The position numbers and the translations under genes are program-made. From assembly GCF_042652965.1 (NCBI RefSeq), contig NZ_JBHSHL010000014.1, forward strand, positions 186,001 through 250,000: a stretch of 64,000 nt of DNA, in the 5' to 3' direction. The notes beneath the pieces were generated by a model, which searched no databases, had not been told where the DNA came from, and saw only the letters and a program-made list of their open reading frames with translations. Of the stretch, positions 27,163 to 36,572 are shown one piece after another; within the stretch, counting starts at the first letter, position 1; the number at the start of each line of letters is the position of its first letter. This stretch comes from Filifactor villosus. GTDB lineage: Bacteria; Bacillota; Clostridia; Peptostreptococcales; Filifactoraceae.

Positions 27163-28499
27163 TACACAATCTCCTCTTGTACAATTCTTCCGTCAATAGA
27201 TTTGACCAGAAAATACAATATTTTTTTATTTTTGCCTTTTTCCTTCGAGATAGCAAAAGATTTTTGTAGGAGTTGCCCTATCTGTGACGGATCTCCCTCA
27301 TTGTAGTACAAAGTCGCAAGGACATCTCCCTGTTTTACAAAATCTCCGGTTTTCTTATTCAGAACGAGCCCCGCTCCCAGGTCAATGTCGTCGTCCTTAG
27401 TCTTTCGACCCGCTCCGAGAAGCATGGCACAGTGACCTATTTGTTCGGCATCGATATCGTGGACATAACCTTCTTTGTCCGATACTACGACTTCCTGCTT
27501 GCTACCCTGAGGGAAAAGGCTGTAATCATCCGCTACACGAGGATCTCCTCCCTGAACCTCGATAAATTCCTTCAATTTGTCCAATGCTTTTTTATTGAAA
27601 ATAGCGTCCTCTATAGCAGACTTTGCCTCCTGATAGGTTTCGAACCTCTCCGCAAGGAGGAGCATATGGACGGCAAGTTCAATGCAAAGTTCGGTAAGAT
27701 CTTTCGGACCTCTTCCCTTTAAGGTTTCGATCGCTTCAATGACTTCCAGAGAGTTTCCTACTGCACTTCCCAGAGGCTCATTCATGTCCGTGATCAGGGC
27801 AATGGTATGTCTTCCGTACATCGTACCTATCTCGACCATCGCCTCGGCAAGCTCAAGGGAATCCTCCATCGTCTTCATAAAGGCCCCCTTCCCTGTTTTG
27901 ACGTCCAGGACGATCTTATCCGCACCGGAGGCCAACTTCTTACTCATAATGCTGGCTGCAATCAAGGAGGTGTTTTCCACTGTGGCGGTGACATCCCTCA
28001 GAGCGTAGAGTTTCTTATCTGCGGGGACAAGTTCACCTGTCTGTCCTGCAACTGCAATACCGTGTCGATTTACATTTTCAATGAAACACTCTTCCGAAAG
28101 TCCGGTACTGAACCCGGGAATGGCCTCCAGTTTATCCAGGGTGCCTCCTGTGTGTCCGAGTCCTCTTCCCGACATCTTTGCCACAGGTACTCCGAAATAA
28201 GCCACCAAAGGCGCGAGTACGACGGTCGTCTTATCTCCGACTCCGCCCGTCGAATGTTTATCACACTTGATCCCCTTGATCCTGGACAGATCCATCGTAT
28301 CTCCGCTGTCGACCATGGCTTTTACTAAAGAGAGGGTCTCTTCCTTGTTCATATGGTTGAAGTAGATCGCCATCATCAAAGCGGATGCTTGATAGTCCGG
28401 GATATCTCCTTTGGTAAAACCTTCAATAAAAAATCGGATCTCTTCCTCGCTGAGACTACCTCCATTTCTTTTTTTGTAAATCACGTCGATCGCACGCAT
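27162..28499 (-). CDS. pdp: pyrimidine-nucleoside phosphorylase
   Basis: It phosphorolyses uridine, thymidine and deoxyuridine to free base and sugar-1-phosphate. The 445 residues match the family length and show the signature SGRGLGHTGGTLDKLE (about 111-126), KHSTGGVGDKTT (about 80-91) and the C-terminal beta domain with ADDYSLFP and GDVLATLYYN. It is upstream of mltG and coupled to it by a one-base overlap. Confidence 0.93.
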   Translation of the reverse strand: MRAIDVIYKKRNGGSLSEEEIRFFIEGFTKGDIPDYQASALMMAIYFNHMNKEETLSLVKAMVDSGDTMDLSRIKGIKCDKHSTGGVGDKTTVVLAPLVAYFGVPVAKMSGRGLGHTGGTLDKLEAIPGFSTGLSEECFIENVNRHGIAVAGQTGELVPADKKLYALRDVTATVENTSLIAASIMSKKLASGADKIVLDVKTGKGAFMKTMEDSLELAEAMVEIGTMYGRHTIALITDMNEPLGSAVGNSLEVIEAIETLKGRGPKDLTELCIELAVHMLLLAERFETYQEAKSAIEDAIFNKKALDKLKEFIEVQGGDPRVADDYSLFPQGSKQEVVVSDKEGYVHDIDAEQIGHCAMLLGAGRKTKDDDIDLGAGLVLNKKTGDFVKQGDVLATLYYNEGDPSQIGQLLQKSFAISKEKGKNKKILYFLVKSIDGRIVQEEIV

Positions 28500-28543
28500 T
28501 GTTACACCATCCTCTCAACTTTTTATGAAAAAGATTACATGTC

Positions 28544-29080
28544 CTACTTGTCACGCATTAAACGATACAAGGCGATCCCCATGATCGTTTTTGCATCCAC
28601 AATCTCTCCCCGTTCTATTTTTTCTATTGCTTCTTCCAGTGTAAATTCAAGCACTTCGATGTCTTCATCCGCATCGGGACGCATCTCTCCTCGTTCTGTA
28701 GCCGAAGCTACGAACAAATGCCCCTTCTCATCACTGTAACCGGGAGTTGGATAGAACTCGGATACGGGACGTACATCACAAATGGCATATCCGGTCTCTT
28801 CCCGTACCTCACGCACCACAGCCTGATCGGGAGTTTCACCCGCCTCCAGAGTTCCCGCGGGAAGTTCGATCAGTTCTTTCTCTACGGCCTTTCGAAACTG
28901 TTTTACAAAGAGGATCTTATTTTCGTCGGTTATGGCAACACAGCAAACTCCTCCGCGATGAGAGATCAGTTCCCTCTGTGCATAACCTCTTCCTGTGATT
29001 TCAACAGTATCTACCCTGAGGTTTACAATCTTTCCCGTATATACTTTCTTCGTATCAATTGTGGTTTCTTTATTCATCAT
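28544..29080 (-). CDS. NUDIX hydrolase, probable ADP-ribose pyrophosphatase
   Basis: The full Nudix box G-x5-E-x7-REVREETG occurs at about residues 77-99 of 178, preceded by VCCVAITDENKILFVKQFR, the usual ADP-ribose pyrophosphatase layout. It would split ADP-ribose to AMP and ribose-5-phosphate. ATG at 29080 overlaps the recN stop by one base, with AGGAG 6 nt before it; the TTG one codon earlier is less well placed and an ATG at 29077 is equally possible. It lies 44 bp before pdp. Confidence 0.9.
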   Translation of the reverse strand: MMNKETTIDTKKVYTGKIVNLRVDTVEITGRGYAQRELISHRGGVCCVAITDENKILFVKQFRKAVEKELIELPAGTLEAGETPDQAVVREVREETGYAICDVRPVSEFYPTPGYSDEKGHLFVASATERGEMRPDADEDIEVLEFTLEEAIEKIERGEIVDAKTIMGIALYRLMRDK

Positions 29081-30756
29081 CAAATTCTCCTTTTGTTTTT
29101 ATCCAGAAGTTCTCTCGCGTTTCGTAGTGAAATATCGCTGATATTTTCTCCTACCGTCATCTTTGCAATCTCTAAGACCCTCTCCTCTTCTGACATCAAA
29201 GATAGGAGCGTTCGTACCTCTTCTTCTCTCTGCTCTTTTTCAACCAGGTAGTGTTGATCTCCGAAAGAAGCGATCTGAGGCAGGTGCGTGATACAGATCA
29301 CCTGTTTTTCGCAAGAGATGTCTACGAGCTTTTGAGCGATTTTTCCGGCTGCAACTCCGCTGACTCCGGTGTCGATCTCATCAAAGATCAGGGTTTGGAT
29401 TTCATCGGTGGATGAAATCAGGTTTTGAAGAGCAAGCATAAACCTTGAGATCTCTCCTCCTGATGCGACCTTATGAAAGGGTTTAAGTTCTTCTCCCGCA
29501 TTGAAACTGATCAGAAACAGGATCTCATCCTGCCCGTCAGGGGAGTAGTCCTTCTGCTTGAAGTCGATCTTGAAACGCGTGTTTTTCAGATTCAAACTGT
29601 CAAGCTCACGTATCATAAGATTTTCAAGTTGACCGGCAACCTTTATTCTAAGATCGTGTAAGATCCCGGCCTTCTCTTCCAATCGTTGGAGGATATCTTC
29701 CTTTTTTTTCATATATTCTTCCAACAGAATATCCCTCTGTCTATATTGGAGTAGGCGTTTCTCGATCTCTTCCTTATACAACATTGTACTTTCATAATCT
29801 CCGCCGTACTTTCTATACAGTTTTTTCAATACATCCAAGCGGAGAAAGATCTCTTCCAACCTTGATTCGTCAAAGACAAAGTCTTCTCTTTTGCTTCGAA
29901 TCTGTCCACAAACATCTTCCACATTGTAGTAGGTGTCCGTCAAACTCCTGTTCCAATCAGCAAAGATCTCATCAAATCCGGAAAGAACTTGAGTTGATTC
30001 AACAACCTTATCCAAAGACGACAGGATGTTCATCTCTCCTTCATACAAAAGGGAGTAGATCTCCCTAATTTTTTCATAGATCTTCTCAGCGTTAGTTTGG
30101 AGCTTCTTTTCCGCCTCCAATTCTTCAAGTTCTCCTTCCCTGAGTTTCGCCTGAGAGATCTCCTCGATTTGATAGGAAAGCAGATCCATTTCACGTTCTA
30201 TTTCCGCAATATCCTTATGTTCTTGGATCTTTTCCATCTCTCCCAAGAGATGTACATATCCTCTGTACTCTCCCCTGTAAGAACGTTTTGCTTCCTCGAT
30301 CTCATCCTTTCCGTAGTCATCGATGATCTGAAGCTGTTTCGAACTTTGAGTCAAAGACTCGAACTCGTTCTGTCCATGAATGGTAAGCAGGCTGAGAGCC
30401 AGAGATTTTAGAGCGGAGATCGGAACCATCCTCCCGTTTACCCTGGCGATAGAGCTGTTATCCCTATGAAGTTCTCTGGTGATGATCAAGTTCCCCTCGT
30501 AAGAGATTCCCAGTTTTTCCAAAAGCTCGGTCGCTTTGGAAGAGAGGGAGGTGATGCCTATTTCAACGATGCTTTTATCCTGCCCGTGACGGATAAAATC
30601 CTTATCCGCCCTTCTTCCGAAACAAAGAGACAGGGCATCTATAATGATCGACTTCCCCGAACCCGTTTCTCCCGTCAACACGGTCAACCCCTTATCCAAC
30701 TGTATTCTCAACTCATCAATAAGAGCAAAATTTTTGATATAAATTTCCTTCAGCAT
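29080..30756 (-). CDS. recN: DNA repair protein RecN
   Basis: This SMC-like ATPase acts early at double-strand breaks. The 558 residues have Walker A GETGSGKS (29-36), a central coiled-coil arm (about 150-360), the ABC signature SGGEISRFMLAL and Walker B TLIFDEIDTGVSG near the C-terminus. argR, which usually precedes recN in Firmicutes, is not present; the 264 bp upstream hold no gene, and tlyA comes next. Confidence 0.95.
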   Translation of the reverse strand: MLKEIYIKNFALIDELRIQLDKGLTVLTGETGSGKSIIIDALSLCFGRRADKDFIRHGQDKSIVEIGITSLSSKATELLEKLGISYEGNLIITRELHRDNSSIARVNGRMVPISALKSLALSLLTIHGQNEFESLTQSSKQLQIIDDYGKDEIEEAKRSYRGEYRGYVHLLGEMEKIQEHKDIAEIEREMDLLSYQIEEISQAKLREGELEELEAEKKLQTNAEKIYEKIREIYSLLYEGEMNILSSLDKVVESTQVLSGFDEIFADWNRSLTDTYYNVEDVCGQIRSKREDFVFDESRLEEIFLRLDVLKKLYRKYGGDYESTMLYKEEIEKRLLQYRQRDILLEEYMKKKEDILQRLEEKAGILHDLRIKVAGQLENLMIRELDSLNLKNTRFKIDFKQKDYSPDGQDEILFLISFNAGEELKPFHKVASGGEISRFMLALQNLISSTDEIQTLIFDEIDTGVSGVAAGKIAQKLVDISCEKQVICITHLPQIASFGDQHYLVEKEQREEEVRTLLSLMSEEERVLEIAKMTVGENISDISLRNARELLDKNKRRI

Positions 30757-31020
30757 GAAATCTACTACCTTCCGATCGATCTGTAATCCTATGATCCAAT
30801 AGAACTATTGTCACCTCTATATGTCTGCAACTAAAAAGTTCGTTTCATCTATTATGAAGCATAAGATGATGATATTAATAATTTAAATAAATAACAGTGT
30901 AAATATAATTCTTGATTCCATTCTTCCATTGCAATGTCAAAAAACATATCCTTACCGAAAAGATCTCGAATAATTATAGAGCAAAGGCAATACGGGGTCA
31001 ATGTAATAGGTGATGGTAAA

Positions 31021-31827
31021 TCAACCTTCCTGAATATCGGTGTTGAGATGAGAAAGGTCGACAACTTCATCAATGGAAATCCGGACATCCTTTTCTACAC
31101 TGTCTTCTATATACATAAGGTACTCGATATTGCCCTTCGGTCCTTTGATCGGAGACCAGGTCAGCCCCCGAAGTCGAAGGTCATTTTCCTTCAAATAAGC
31201 CAAACACATAACAATAGCCTTTTTATGTTTCTCCGGATCTCGAACCACTCCGTTTTTCCCTACGTCTTCACGCCCGACTTCAAACTGAGGTTTGATAAGA
31301 GCTACTGCCGAAAACCCCGGTCTTCCCAGTTCTCTCAACTTCGGAAGTACTAATTTCAAGGAGATAAAGGAAACATCGATACTGAAAAAATCAGGATTAT
31401 CTTCCAGCTCCTCAACTCCCAACTTTCTGATATTGGTCCTCTCCTTGACGACGACCCTTTCGTCGGTCCTCAAACTCCAATCGAGTTGGCCATAGCCGAC
31501 ATCCACACAATAGACTTTTCGGGCGCCGCTGCGGAGCATACAGTCCGTAAAACCTCCCGTGGAAGAACCGATATCCATACAGATCTTGGACTCAAGTGAT
31601 AAGTCAAAGGTTTTCATCGCTTTTTCGAGTTTGAGCCCCCCTCTGGAAACATAGGGAATCGCATCTTCTTTAATACGTATTGGTGCATTGACATCCACCA
31701 TAGTACCCGGCTTGTCGATGATCTGCTCATTGACAAGCACTCTGCCTGCCATAATATTTTTCTTCGCACGTTCCCTTGTCGGATAAAAGTCTTTCTCCAC
31801 CAATAAGACATCTATTCTTTGTTTCAT
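31021..31827 (-). CDS. tlyA: TlyA-family rRNA 2'-O-methyltransferase
   Basis: This 268-residue protein has an S4 RNA-binding domain (about 3-60, RIDVLLVEKDFYPTRERAKK) followed by an FtsJ-like methyltransferase domain with CMDIGSSTGGFTDCMLRSGA (about 84-103) and VALIKPQFEVGRED. Family members methylate 16S and/or 23S rRNA; some have been called hemolysins. It follows ispA and the DUF212 gene. The nadK and argR genes often found between tlyA and recN are absent. Confidence 0.9.
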   Translation of the reverse strand: MKQRIDVLLVEKDFYPTRERAKKNIMAGRVLVNEQIIDKPGTMVDVNAPIRIKEDAIPYVSRGGLKLEKAMKTFDLSLESKICMDIGSSTGGFTDCMLRSGARKVYCVDVGYGQLDWSLRTDERVVVKERTNIRKLGVEELEDNPDFFSIDVSFISLKLVLPKLRELGRPGFSAVALIKPQFEVGREDVGKNGVVRDPEKHKKAIVMCLAYLKENDLRLRGLTWSPIKGPKGNIEYLMYIEDSVEKDVRISIDEVVDLSHLNTDIQEG

Positions 31828-31844
31828 CTTTTTGTCTCTCTTTT

Positions 31845-32294
31845 CTAAATAATAACATAGGACAATACGATCCCTAGAAGGGCTCCGAAAAAGACTTCAA
31901 GCGGAGTATGTCCGACAAGCTCCTTGAGTTTTTCATACTCTTTTCCACTTCCGCCATGGTTCTTTAAGATCTCAAAGATCTGATTTAAAATGGTAGCCTG
32001 CTTTCCTACAGACTGCCTCACTCCTGCCGCATCGTACATTACGACCAAGGCAAAGACGAGGGCCAAGGCAAAAAAAGTGCTTTGATACCCTTCTACCAAT
32101 CCTATCGAATTCGCCAAGCCGACGACGAAGGAGGAATGAGAACTGGGCATACCTCCCGAACCTACAAACCTTGAAAAATCAAACCTCCTGTATTGGATCA
32201 TGGTAAAGATCACCTTCAAACACTGCGCAACAAACCAACACAGGATCGATACCATCAAAACCTTGTTTTGTACTATACCGCTGATACCATTCAT
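31845..32294 (-). CDS. divergent PAP2 (DUF212/YuiD) membrane protein
   Basis: This 149-residue integral membrane protein has about four helices and the motifs GGMPSSHSSFVVGLA (about 47-61), VMYDAAGVRQSVGKQA and VGHTPLEVFFGALLG, which mirror the three phosphatase motifs of the PAP2 superfamily. Lipid-phosphate phosphatase activity is therefore plausible but unproven. Its place next to ispA (isoprenyl diphosphate synthesis) hints at a prenyl-phosphate substrate, which is inference only. Confidence 0.88.
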   Translation of the reverse strand: MNGISGIVQNKVLMVSILCWFVAQCLKVIFTMIQYRRFDFSRFVGSGGMPSSHSSFVVGLANSIGLVEGYQSTFFALALVFALVVMYDAAGVRQSVGKQATILNQIFEILKNHGGSGKEYEKLKELVGHTPLEVFFGALLGIVLSYVII

Positions 32295-32298
32295 TGTA

Positions 32299-33189
32299 CT
32301 ACCACTTCCTTTTTGTCATCTCTAGAGCCAACTCTTCCATAAACCACAGGTCCCTGTCTATCCGTCGGAGATGAGAAATGGCCCTATTCGTCAGTTCATC
32401 TCTCTTTCGGACGGACTTCTCCACTCCGAACAGATGAGGAAAGGTATTTTTGTCCGAATCTACACCCGTGTTTTTGCCGATCATGTCGACATCACCTGTG
32501 ACATCAAGCAGGTCGTCCGTGATTTGGAAGGCCAGACCAATGTCCTGCGCATAGCTCCTCAAGCAGACGAGCTCTTCCTCGCTCGCATCGCCGATCAGTG
32601 CCCCTGCCAGTACGGAAGCGCTCAGAAGGGCTCCCGTCTTATGACTGTGGATGTAGATCAACATCTCCTCGTCACAATTTTGGTTTTCGAGTTGAATATC
32701 GAGGACCTGACCGCCGACCATCCCATAGATCCCTGAAGATCTTGCAATCAGTTCAGAGGCCCTTAGTCTTCCTTGGCTGAAGTTGAGAACACAATCAGCC
32801 AGCATTGTCTCATACGCATAGTTCAAGAGAGCATCTCCCGCCAAAATCGCAAAGGCTTCGCCAAAAACCTTATGATTCGTCGCCAAGCCTCTTCTCAAAT
32901 CGTCGTTGTCCATCGAAGGAAGGTCATCGTGGATCAAAGAATAGGTATGAATCATCTCAAGGGCAAGACAGTAGGGAAGAACCTTGTCCTTTTCCACCCC
33001 GAAGGCCTTTGCGGTCTCAAGCAAAGCGATGGGGCGAATCCTTTTTCCTCCGGCCTGCAAGCTGTATTCCATGGCCTTGATCCCGTAGTTTTGGTGTGAT
33101 GTTTTCAAAGACTTGGGAAAGACCTCTTTCAATTTTTCTTCAAACCATTGTTTATCTTCCTGATACGTCCACTTGTAATCTCTACTCAT
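32299..33189 (-). CDS. ispA: geranyl/farnesyl diphosphate synthase
   Basis: It condenses isopentenyl and allylic diphosphates to farnesyl diphosphate, the precursor of undecaprenyl phosphate. The 296 residues carry both aspartate-rich motifs: DDLPSMDNDDLRRG (about 92-105) and DDLLDVTGD (about 224-232), with the GGKRIRP entry motif near residue 53. Tandem ATGs lie at 33192 and 33189; the second is better spaced from AGGAGA. It overlaps xseB, the common xseA-xseB-ispA order. The usual downstream dxs is missing. Confidence 0.95.
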   Translation of the reverse strand: MSRDYKWTYQEDKQWFEEKLKEVFPKSLKTSHQNYGIKAMEYSLQAGGKRIRPIALLETAKAFGVEKDKVLPYCLALEMIHTYSLIHDDLPSMDNDDLRRGLATNHKVFGEAFAILAGDALLNYAYETMLADCVLNFSQGRLRASELIARSSGIYGMVGGQVLDIQLENQNCDEEMLIYIHSHKTGALLSASVLAGALIGDASEEELVCLRSYAQDIGLAFQITDDLLDVTGDVDMIGKNTGVDSDKNTFPHLFGVEKSVRKRDELTNRAISHLRRIDRDLWFMEELALEMTKRKW

Positions 33190-33403
33190 CATCTTCTCCT
33201 ATCAGCAGATCCACCTCGCTCTCTCCTATGATCTGCTTGAGTTTTTCGTCCATCTCGTCCAATTCTTCTTTACATTCCTTGTATAGCTTCAAGCCTTCTT
33301 CATACAAGGCGATCGATTCCTGCAGATCCGTTTGTTGATTTCTAAGCAACTCAGTGATCTTCTCCAATCTCTGAAGTTTTTTCTCGTAGCTTGTCTTTTT
33401 CAT
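33182..33403 (-). CDS. xseB: exodeoxyribonuclease VII small subunit
   Basis: This 73-residue helical protein contains the family pattern FEKKLQRLEKITELL-like start, ESIALYEEGLKLYKECKEEL and an acidic end. It binds XseA to form the single-strand-specific nuclease. The ATG has AGGAGA 5 nt upstream. Its end overlaps ispA; xseA ends 165 bp upstream. Confidence 0.93.
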   Translation of the reverse strand: MKKTSYEKKLQRLEKITELLRNQQTDLQESIALYEEGLKLYKECKEELDEMDEKLKQIIGESEVDLLIGEDDE

Positions 33404-33568
33404 AACATCTCCTACTGATACTATTTCTCTCTTTAAATTGTCGGTTTATGCAACTGTATTCTAAAAACTGTCGAGTATTTCAAGCAATGATGTGATCTCT
33501 GTCGCGGCAGTTTGATCGGATATAGATATGCTTCGATCTATTCTATCACTCCCACCTCATTTTATCCA

Positions 33569-34780
33569 TCAAAAAAATGCTTCCTTCGCCTCGGTATCGA
33601 CTACTCTTACCCTTATACTTCCATCGGAGAGGATGATATTCAGGAGATCTTCCCTTTTCACCTGACTTATGGAAGTGATCAGTTTTTCTTCGCTTCTTAC
33701 TAAACCGTATCCCCTCTCAAGTATCGCAAAAGGGTTCAAATCCAAAAGATTCTTTCCGGTCAACTCCAACACGGACCTTCTCATATTATGTTTGCGGTAA
33801 AAGATCTGAGTCAACTGTGCAAAGAGATGATCGTTTTTTTGTCTGTAGGTCTCCAGTCTGAAGAGCGGATCGAGGGAGTACAGTTTCTCCAACTGAAGAT
33901 TCAATCGGTTCTGTCGATCGTCAAGACGATTTTTCATATCTTGAATGATCGAAGTTTTAATCTGCTCTAAGCGAAAATAAAGCTCATCCTTGGAAGGGAA
34001 GACCAATTCTGCCGCCATAGAAGGAGTTGAGGCGCGAAGATCCGCAACAAAGTCCGAGATCGTTACATCCGTCTCATGTCCTACTGCCGAAACAATGGGT
34101 ATCTGTGAATGAAAGATGGAACGAGCCAAGTTTTCGTCGTTGAAGCAGAAAAGTTCTTCGTAGGAACCTCCGCCTCGACCTACAATGATAACATCGACCT
34201 GTGCCTCTCGGTTGAAGAATTCGATGCCTTCTATCAACTCTTGAGCAGCACCGCTTCCCTGTACTCTTGCAGGATAGAGAAGGATATCTCCCTTTGCGAA
34301 ACGGTTTCTCATAACGTTTACAATATCCGAAATCACCGCTCCCGTATTCGAGGTCACTACACCCACTCTCTTGGGCAAAAGAGGCAGTTTTTTCTTATGC
34401 TTTGCATCAAACAGACCTTCGGAGGCGAGCTTTTCTTTCAATTCCAAATACTGCGGATACAAACTTCCCTTCCCACGATAGTCTACGGAACGAACGATGA
34501 GGTTGTAACTGCCTTCCTTTTCATACAGGTTGACGCTTGCACGACAAAGCACATGGTTTCCCTCTTCAAATACGGAGGTGTCCTCCACATCCGATTGGAA
34601 CATAACTGCATTTACCTTTGCCCTCTCATCCTTCAATGAAAAATACACATGGCCGCTACGGTGGATCTTGCAGTTGGAGATCTCCCCTTCCAGGAGAATA
34701 TTTTGAATGATGGGCTCCGACTTAAACAAACGATTGATATAACTGTTGAGTTCATAGACCGTCCACGTTCTTACCTTCAC
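33569..34780 (-). CDS. xseA: exodeoxyribonuclease VII large subunit
   Basis: This catalytic subunit degrades single-stranded DNA. The 403 residues have an N-terminal OB fold (about 1-95, with EGEISNCKIHRSGHVYFSLKD) and a nuclease domain with VGVVTSNTGAVISDI, VIIVGRGGGSYEELFCFNDE and SAVGHETDVTISDFVADLRASTPS, then coiled coils. It starts at GTG 34780 after AAAGGAGA. It is shorter than the roughly 450 residues typical of the family, mainly in the C-terminal part. Confidence 0.95.
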   Translation of the reverse strand: MKVRTWTVYELNSYINRLFKSEPIIQNILLEGEISNCKIHRSGHVYFSLKDERAKVNAVMFQSDVEDTSVFEEGNHVLCRASVNLYEKEGSYNLIVRSVDYRGKGSLYPQYLELKEKLASEGLFDAKHKKKLPLLPKRVGVVTSNTGAVISDIVNVMRNRFAKGDILLYPARVQGSGAAQELIEGIEFFNREAQVDVIIVGRGGGSYEELFCFNDENLARSIFHSQIPIVSAVGHETDVTISDFVADLRASTPSMAAELVFPSKDELYFRLEQIKTSIIQDMKNRLDDRQNRLNLQLEKLYSLDPLFRLETYRQKNDHLFAQLTQIFYRKHNMRRSVLELTGKNLLDLNPFAILERGYGLVRSEEKLITSISQVKREDLLNIILSDGSIRVRVVDTEAKEAFF

Positions 34781-35249
34781 TTAACTCTCCTTTTATCAAT
34801 AAAATTTTCTGTAACATTTCTACCTGTTCCAATAATCGGGTGCTGTGATCCCTATTTCGGGGAACAGAGACTTTGCTTCGTGTTTATAGTGTTTTAATCG
34901 TCGATTTTTCCATTTTGTAAACAATCGAATCATGTTCTTTCTATATCCTGTTATCAGACAACAATATCACCCATAAAAAGTGATATGCTGAATCGGCTTC
35001 AAAACGCAACCCTATAAGGTGAGCATTCAAAAGGATGGCGGTATGTGCCTCTTGTCTTAAGGACTCACAGCGCAGAGCAAAACTTCCGACTTCTCTTTGA
35101 ATTTATAGAGTACGAACATTTGTCATATCATAATTTTCAATCATTTCATCCTTCTCATAACATGGATTTTCTAATTATGCGGTGTCGGTTCAACAATGTT
35201 TGTAGGTGTGGAAATTTTTCTCCAAAGCAACATCTGTCAAAACCTTCGC
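34781..35249. other. 469 bp gap, no gene recognised
   Basis: There is no start-site-backed frame and no clean hairpin. The deaminase transcript from the right should end here and the xseA operon promoter should lie in its left part. It contains the sequence TATAGAGTAC at about 35103, similar to short stretches in the gaps near 17817 and 57951; the match is too short to define a repeat. Confidence 0.4.
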
Positions 35250-36545
35250 TTACCTCACTCCTCCCCGACGAACGAGGTCCTTCGCCATTCTTTCACATTC
35301 GAAGCAGGCTTTTTCCACATCGACGGTCAGGATCTCCCGGTTTTTCATAATGATCTTCCCGTCGATGATCACAGTATCCACATCCGAGGCCTGAGCCGAA
35401 TACACCAGAGAAGCGATCAGTTCAAATCTTGGGAAGTAATGAGGTCGGTTCAGATCGATCATAATCATATCCGCCTTCCAACCCGGGAGCAGTTTTCCCA
35501 CTTTTTCCAGACCCATGGCCTTTGCTCCGTTTATTGTAGCCATTGATACCGCCTGAACGCTTGAAACAACCGTAGAATCTTTTTCTACCCCCTTATTGAG
35601 GATTCCCGCAAGATTCATCTCTTCCATAAGGTTTAAGTTGTTGTTACTTGCCGAACCGTCGGTTCCGAGAGCAACGTTCACTCCCTTCTCCAGGAGTTGC
35701 TTTACAGGGGCAAAGCCGTTACCGAGTTTCAGATTGCTCGTGGGATTGTTGATCACACTTACATCATATGTTTTCAACAGATCCATATCTTTCGATGAAA
35801 GATAGATTCCATGAGCGCCCATGGTCTTGAGTTCAAACATGCCGAGAGATTCCAGGTACTCTACCGGAGACATTCCGTGCTCCCTCTTACAATCATCCAC
35901 TTCTTGCGTCGTCTCTGAAAGATGAGTATGGATCAGCATATTTCGCGTCTTGGCCTCTGCGATAATTTCGCGGATATACTCTTTATTGCAACTATAGATT
36001 GCATGTGGAGATGCACAGACGCTGATTCTTCCGTCCGCTTTGTTGTGCCAGTTTTTGTGCAGGTCGAGCATTTCCCTCAACTTCTTGTCCTGCTCATCTC
36101 CGCTGACGACAGAGCGAGCCAACAGCCCTCTCATCCCGCTTTTTTCCGTTGCTCTTGCAGTTTCGTCCATAAAAAAATACATATCGGCAAAAGAAGTCAC
36201 TCCGAAGCGAATCATTTCCACTTGGGATAAAAGACTTCCCGCGTAAACATGTTCAGGGATCAGGTGTTCCTCCAGAGGCAGGATTTTTTCCGTGAGCCAT
36301 GGCCAAAAAGCAAGGTCTTCCGCGTAATTTCGAAACAAGGACATTCCGATATGGGTATGGGCGTTTACGAGACCGGGCATAACCAGCTTGTCTTTTCCGT
36401 CCAAGACCTCGTCTGCCGAAAATCCATCCGGAATGTCTCCCACAAAAAGAATGTTATCTTCACTGATTCCGACGTTGGTATCTTCCACGATACAAACGGG
36501 TTCTTCCATGGTCAAAACTCTTGTATTTTTTATTAAAATATTCAT
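35250..36545 (-). CDS. adenosine-type amidohydrolase (MTA/SAH or 5'-deoxyadenosine deaminase)
   Basis: It probably deaminates 5'-methylthioadenosine, S-adenosylhomocysteine or 5'-deoxyadenosine to the inosine derivative. The 431 residues carry the metal-binding NAHTHIGMSLFRNYAEDL (about 61-78), HTHLSETTQEVDDC (about 200), the histidine of GAHGIYLS and GTDGSASNNNLNLMEEM (about 295), the pattern of the MtaD subgroup. The many radical SAM enzymes of such anaerobes produce 5'-deoxyadenosine, which fits this role. The exact substrate cannot be read from sequence. Confidence 0.88.
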   Translation of the reverse strand: MNILIKNTRVLTMEEPVCIVEDTNVGISEDNILFVGDIPDGFSADEVLDGKDKLVMPGLVNAHTHIGMSLFRNYAEDLAFWPWLTEKILPLEEHLIPEHVYAGSLLSQVEMIRFGVTSFADMYFFMDETARATEKSGMRGLLARSVVSGDEQDKKLREMLDLHKNWHNKADGRISVCASPHAIYSCNKEYIREIIAEAKTRNMLIHTHLSETTQEVDDCKREHGMSPVEYLESLGMFELKTMGAHGIYLSSKDMDLLKTYDVSVINNPTSNLKLGNGFAPVKQLLEKGVNVALGTDGSASNNNLNLMEEMNLAGILNKGVEKDSTVVSSVQAVSMATINGAKAMGLEKVGKLLPGWKADMIMIDLNRPHYFPRFELIASLVYSAQASDVDTVIIDGKIIMKNREILTVDVEKACFECERMAKDLVRRGGVR

Positions 36546-36572
36546 TGAACCTCTCCTTTACGAAATATGGTT

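Noticed and set aside
30934..31353. 139-codon plus-strand frame across the tlyA end
   Set aside because: Most of it is antisense to tlyA, and the part outside has no start site or conserved composition.
33414..33550. another copy of the MITE-like repeat between xseB and xseA
   Set aside because: Only the first ten bases (ATACTATTTC) match; the rest and the opposite end do not align convincingly.
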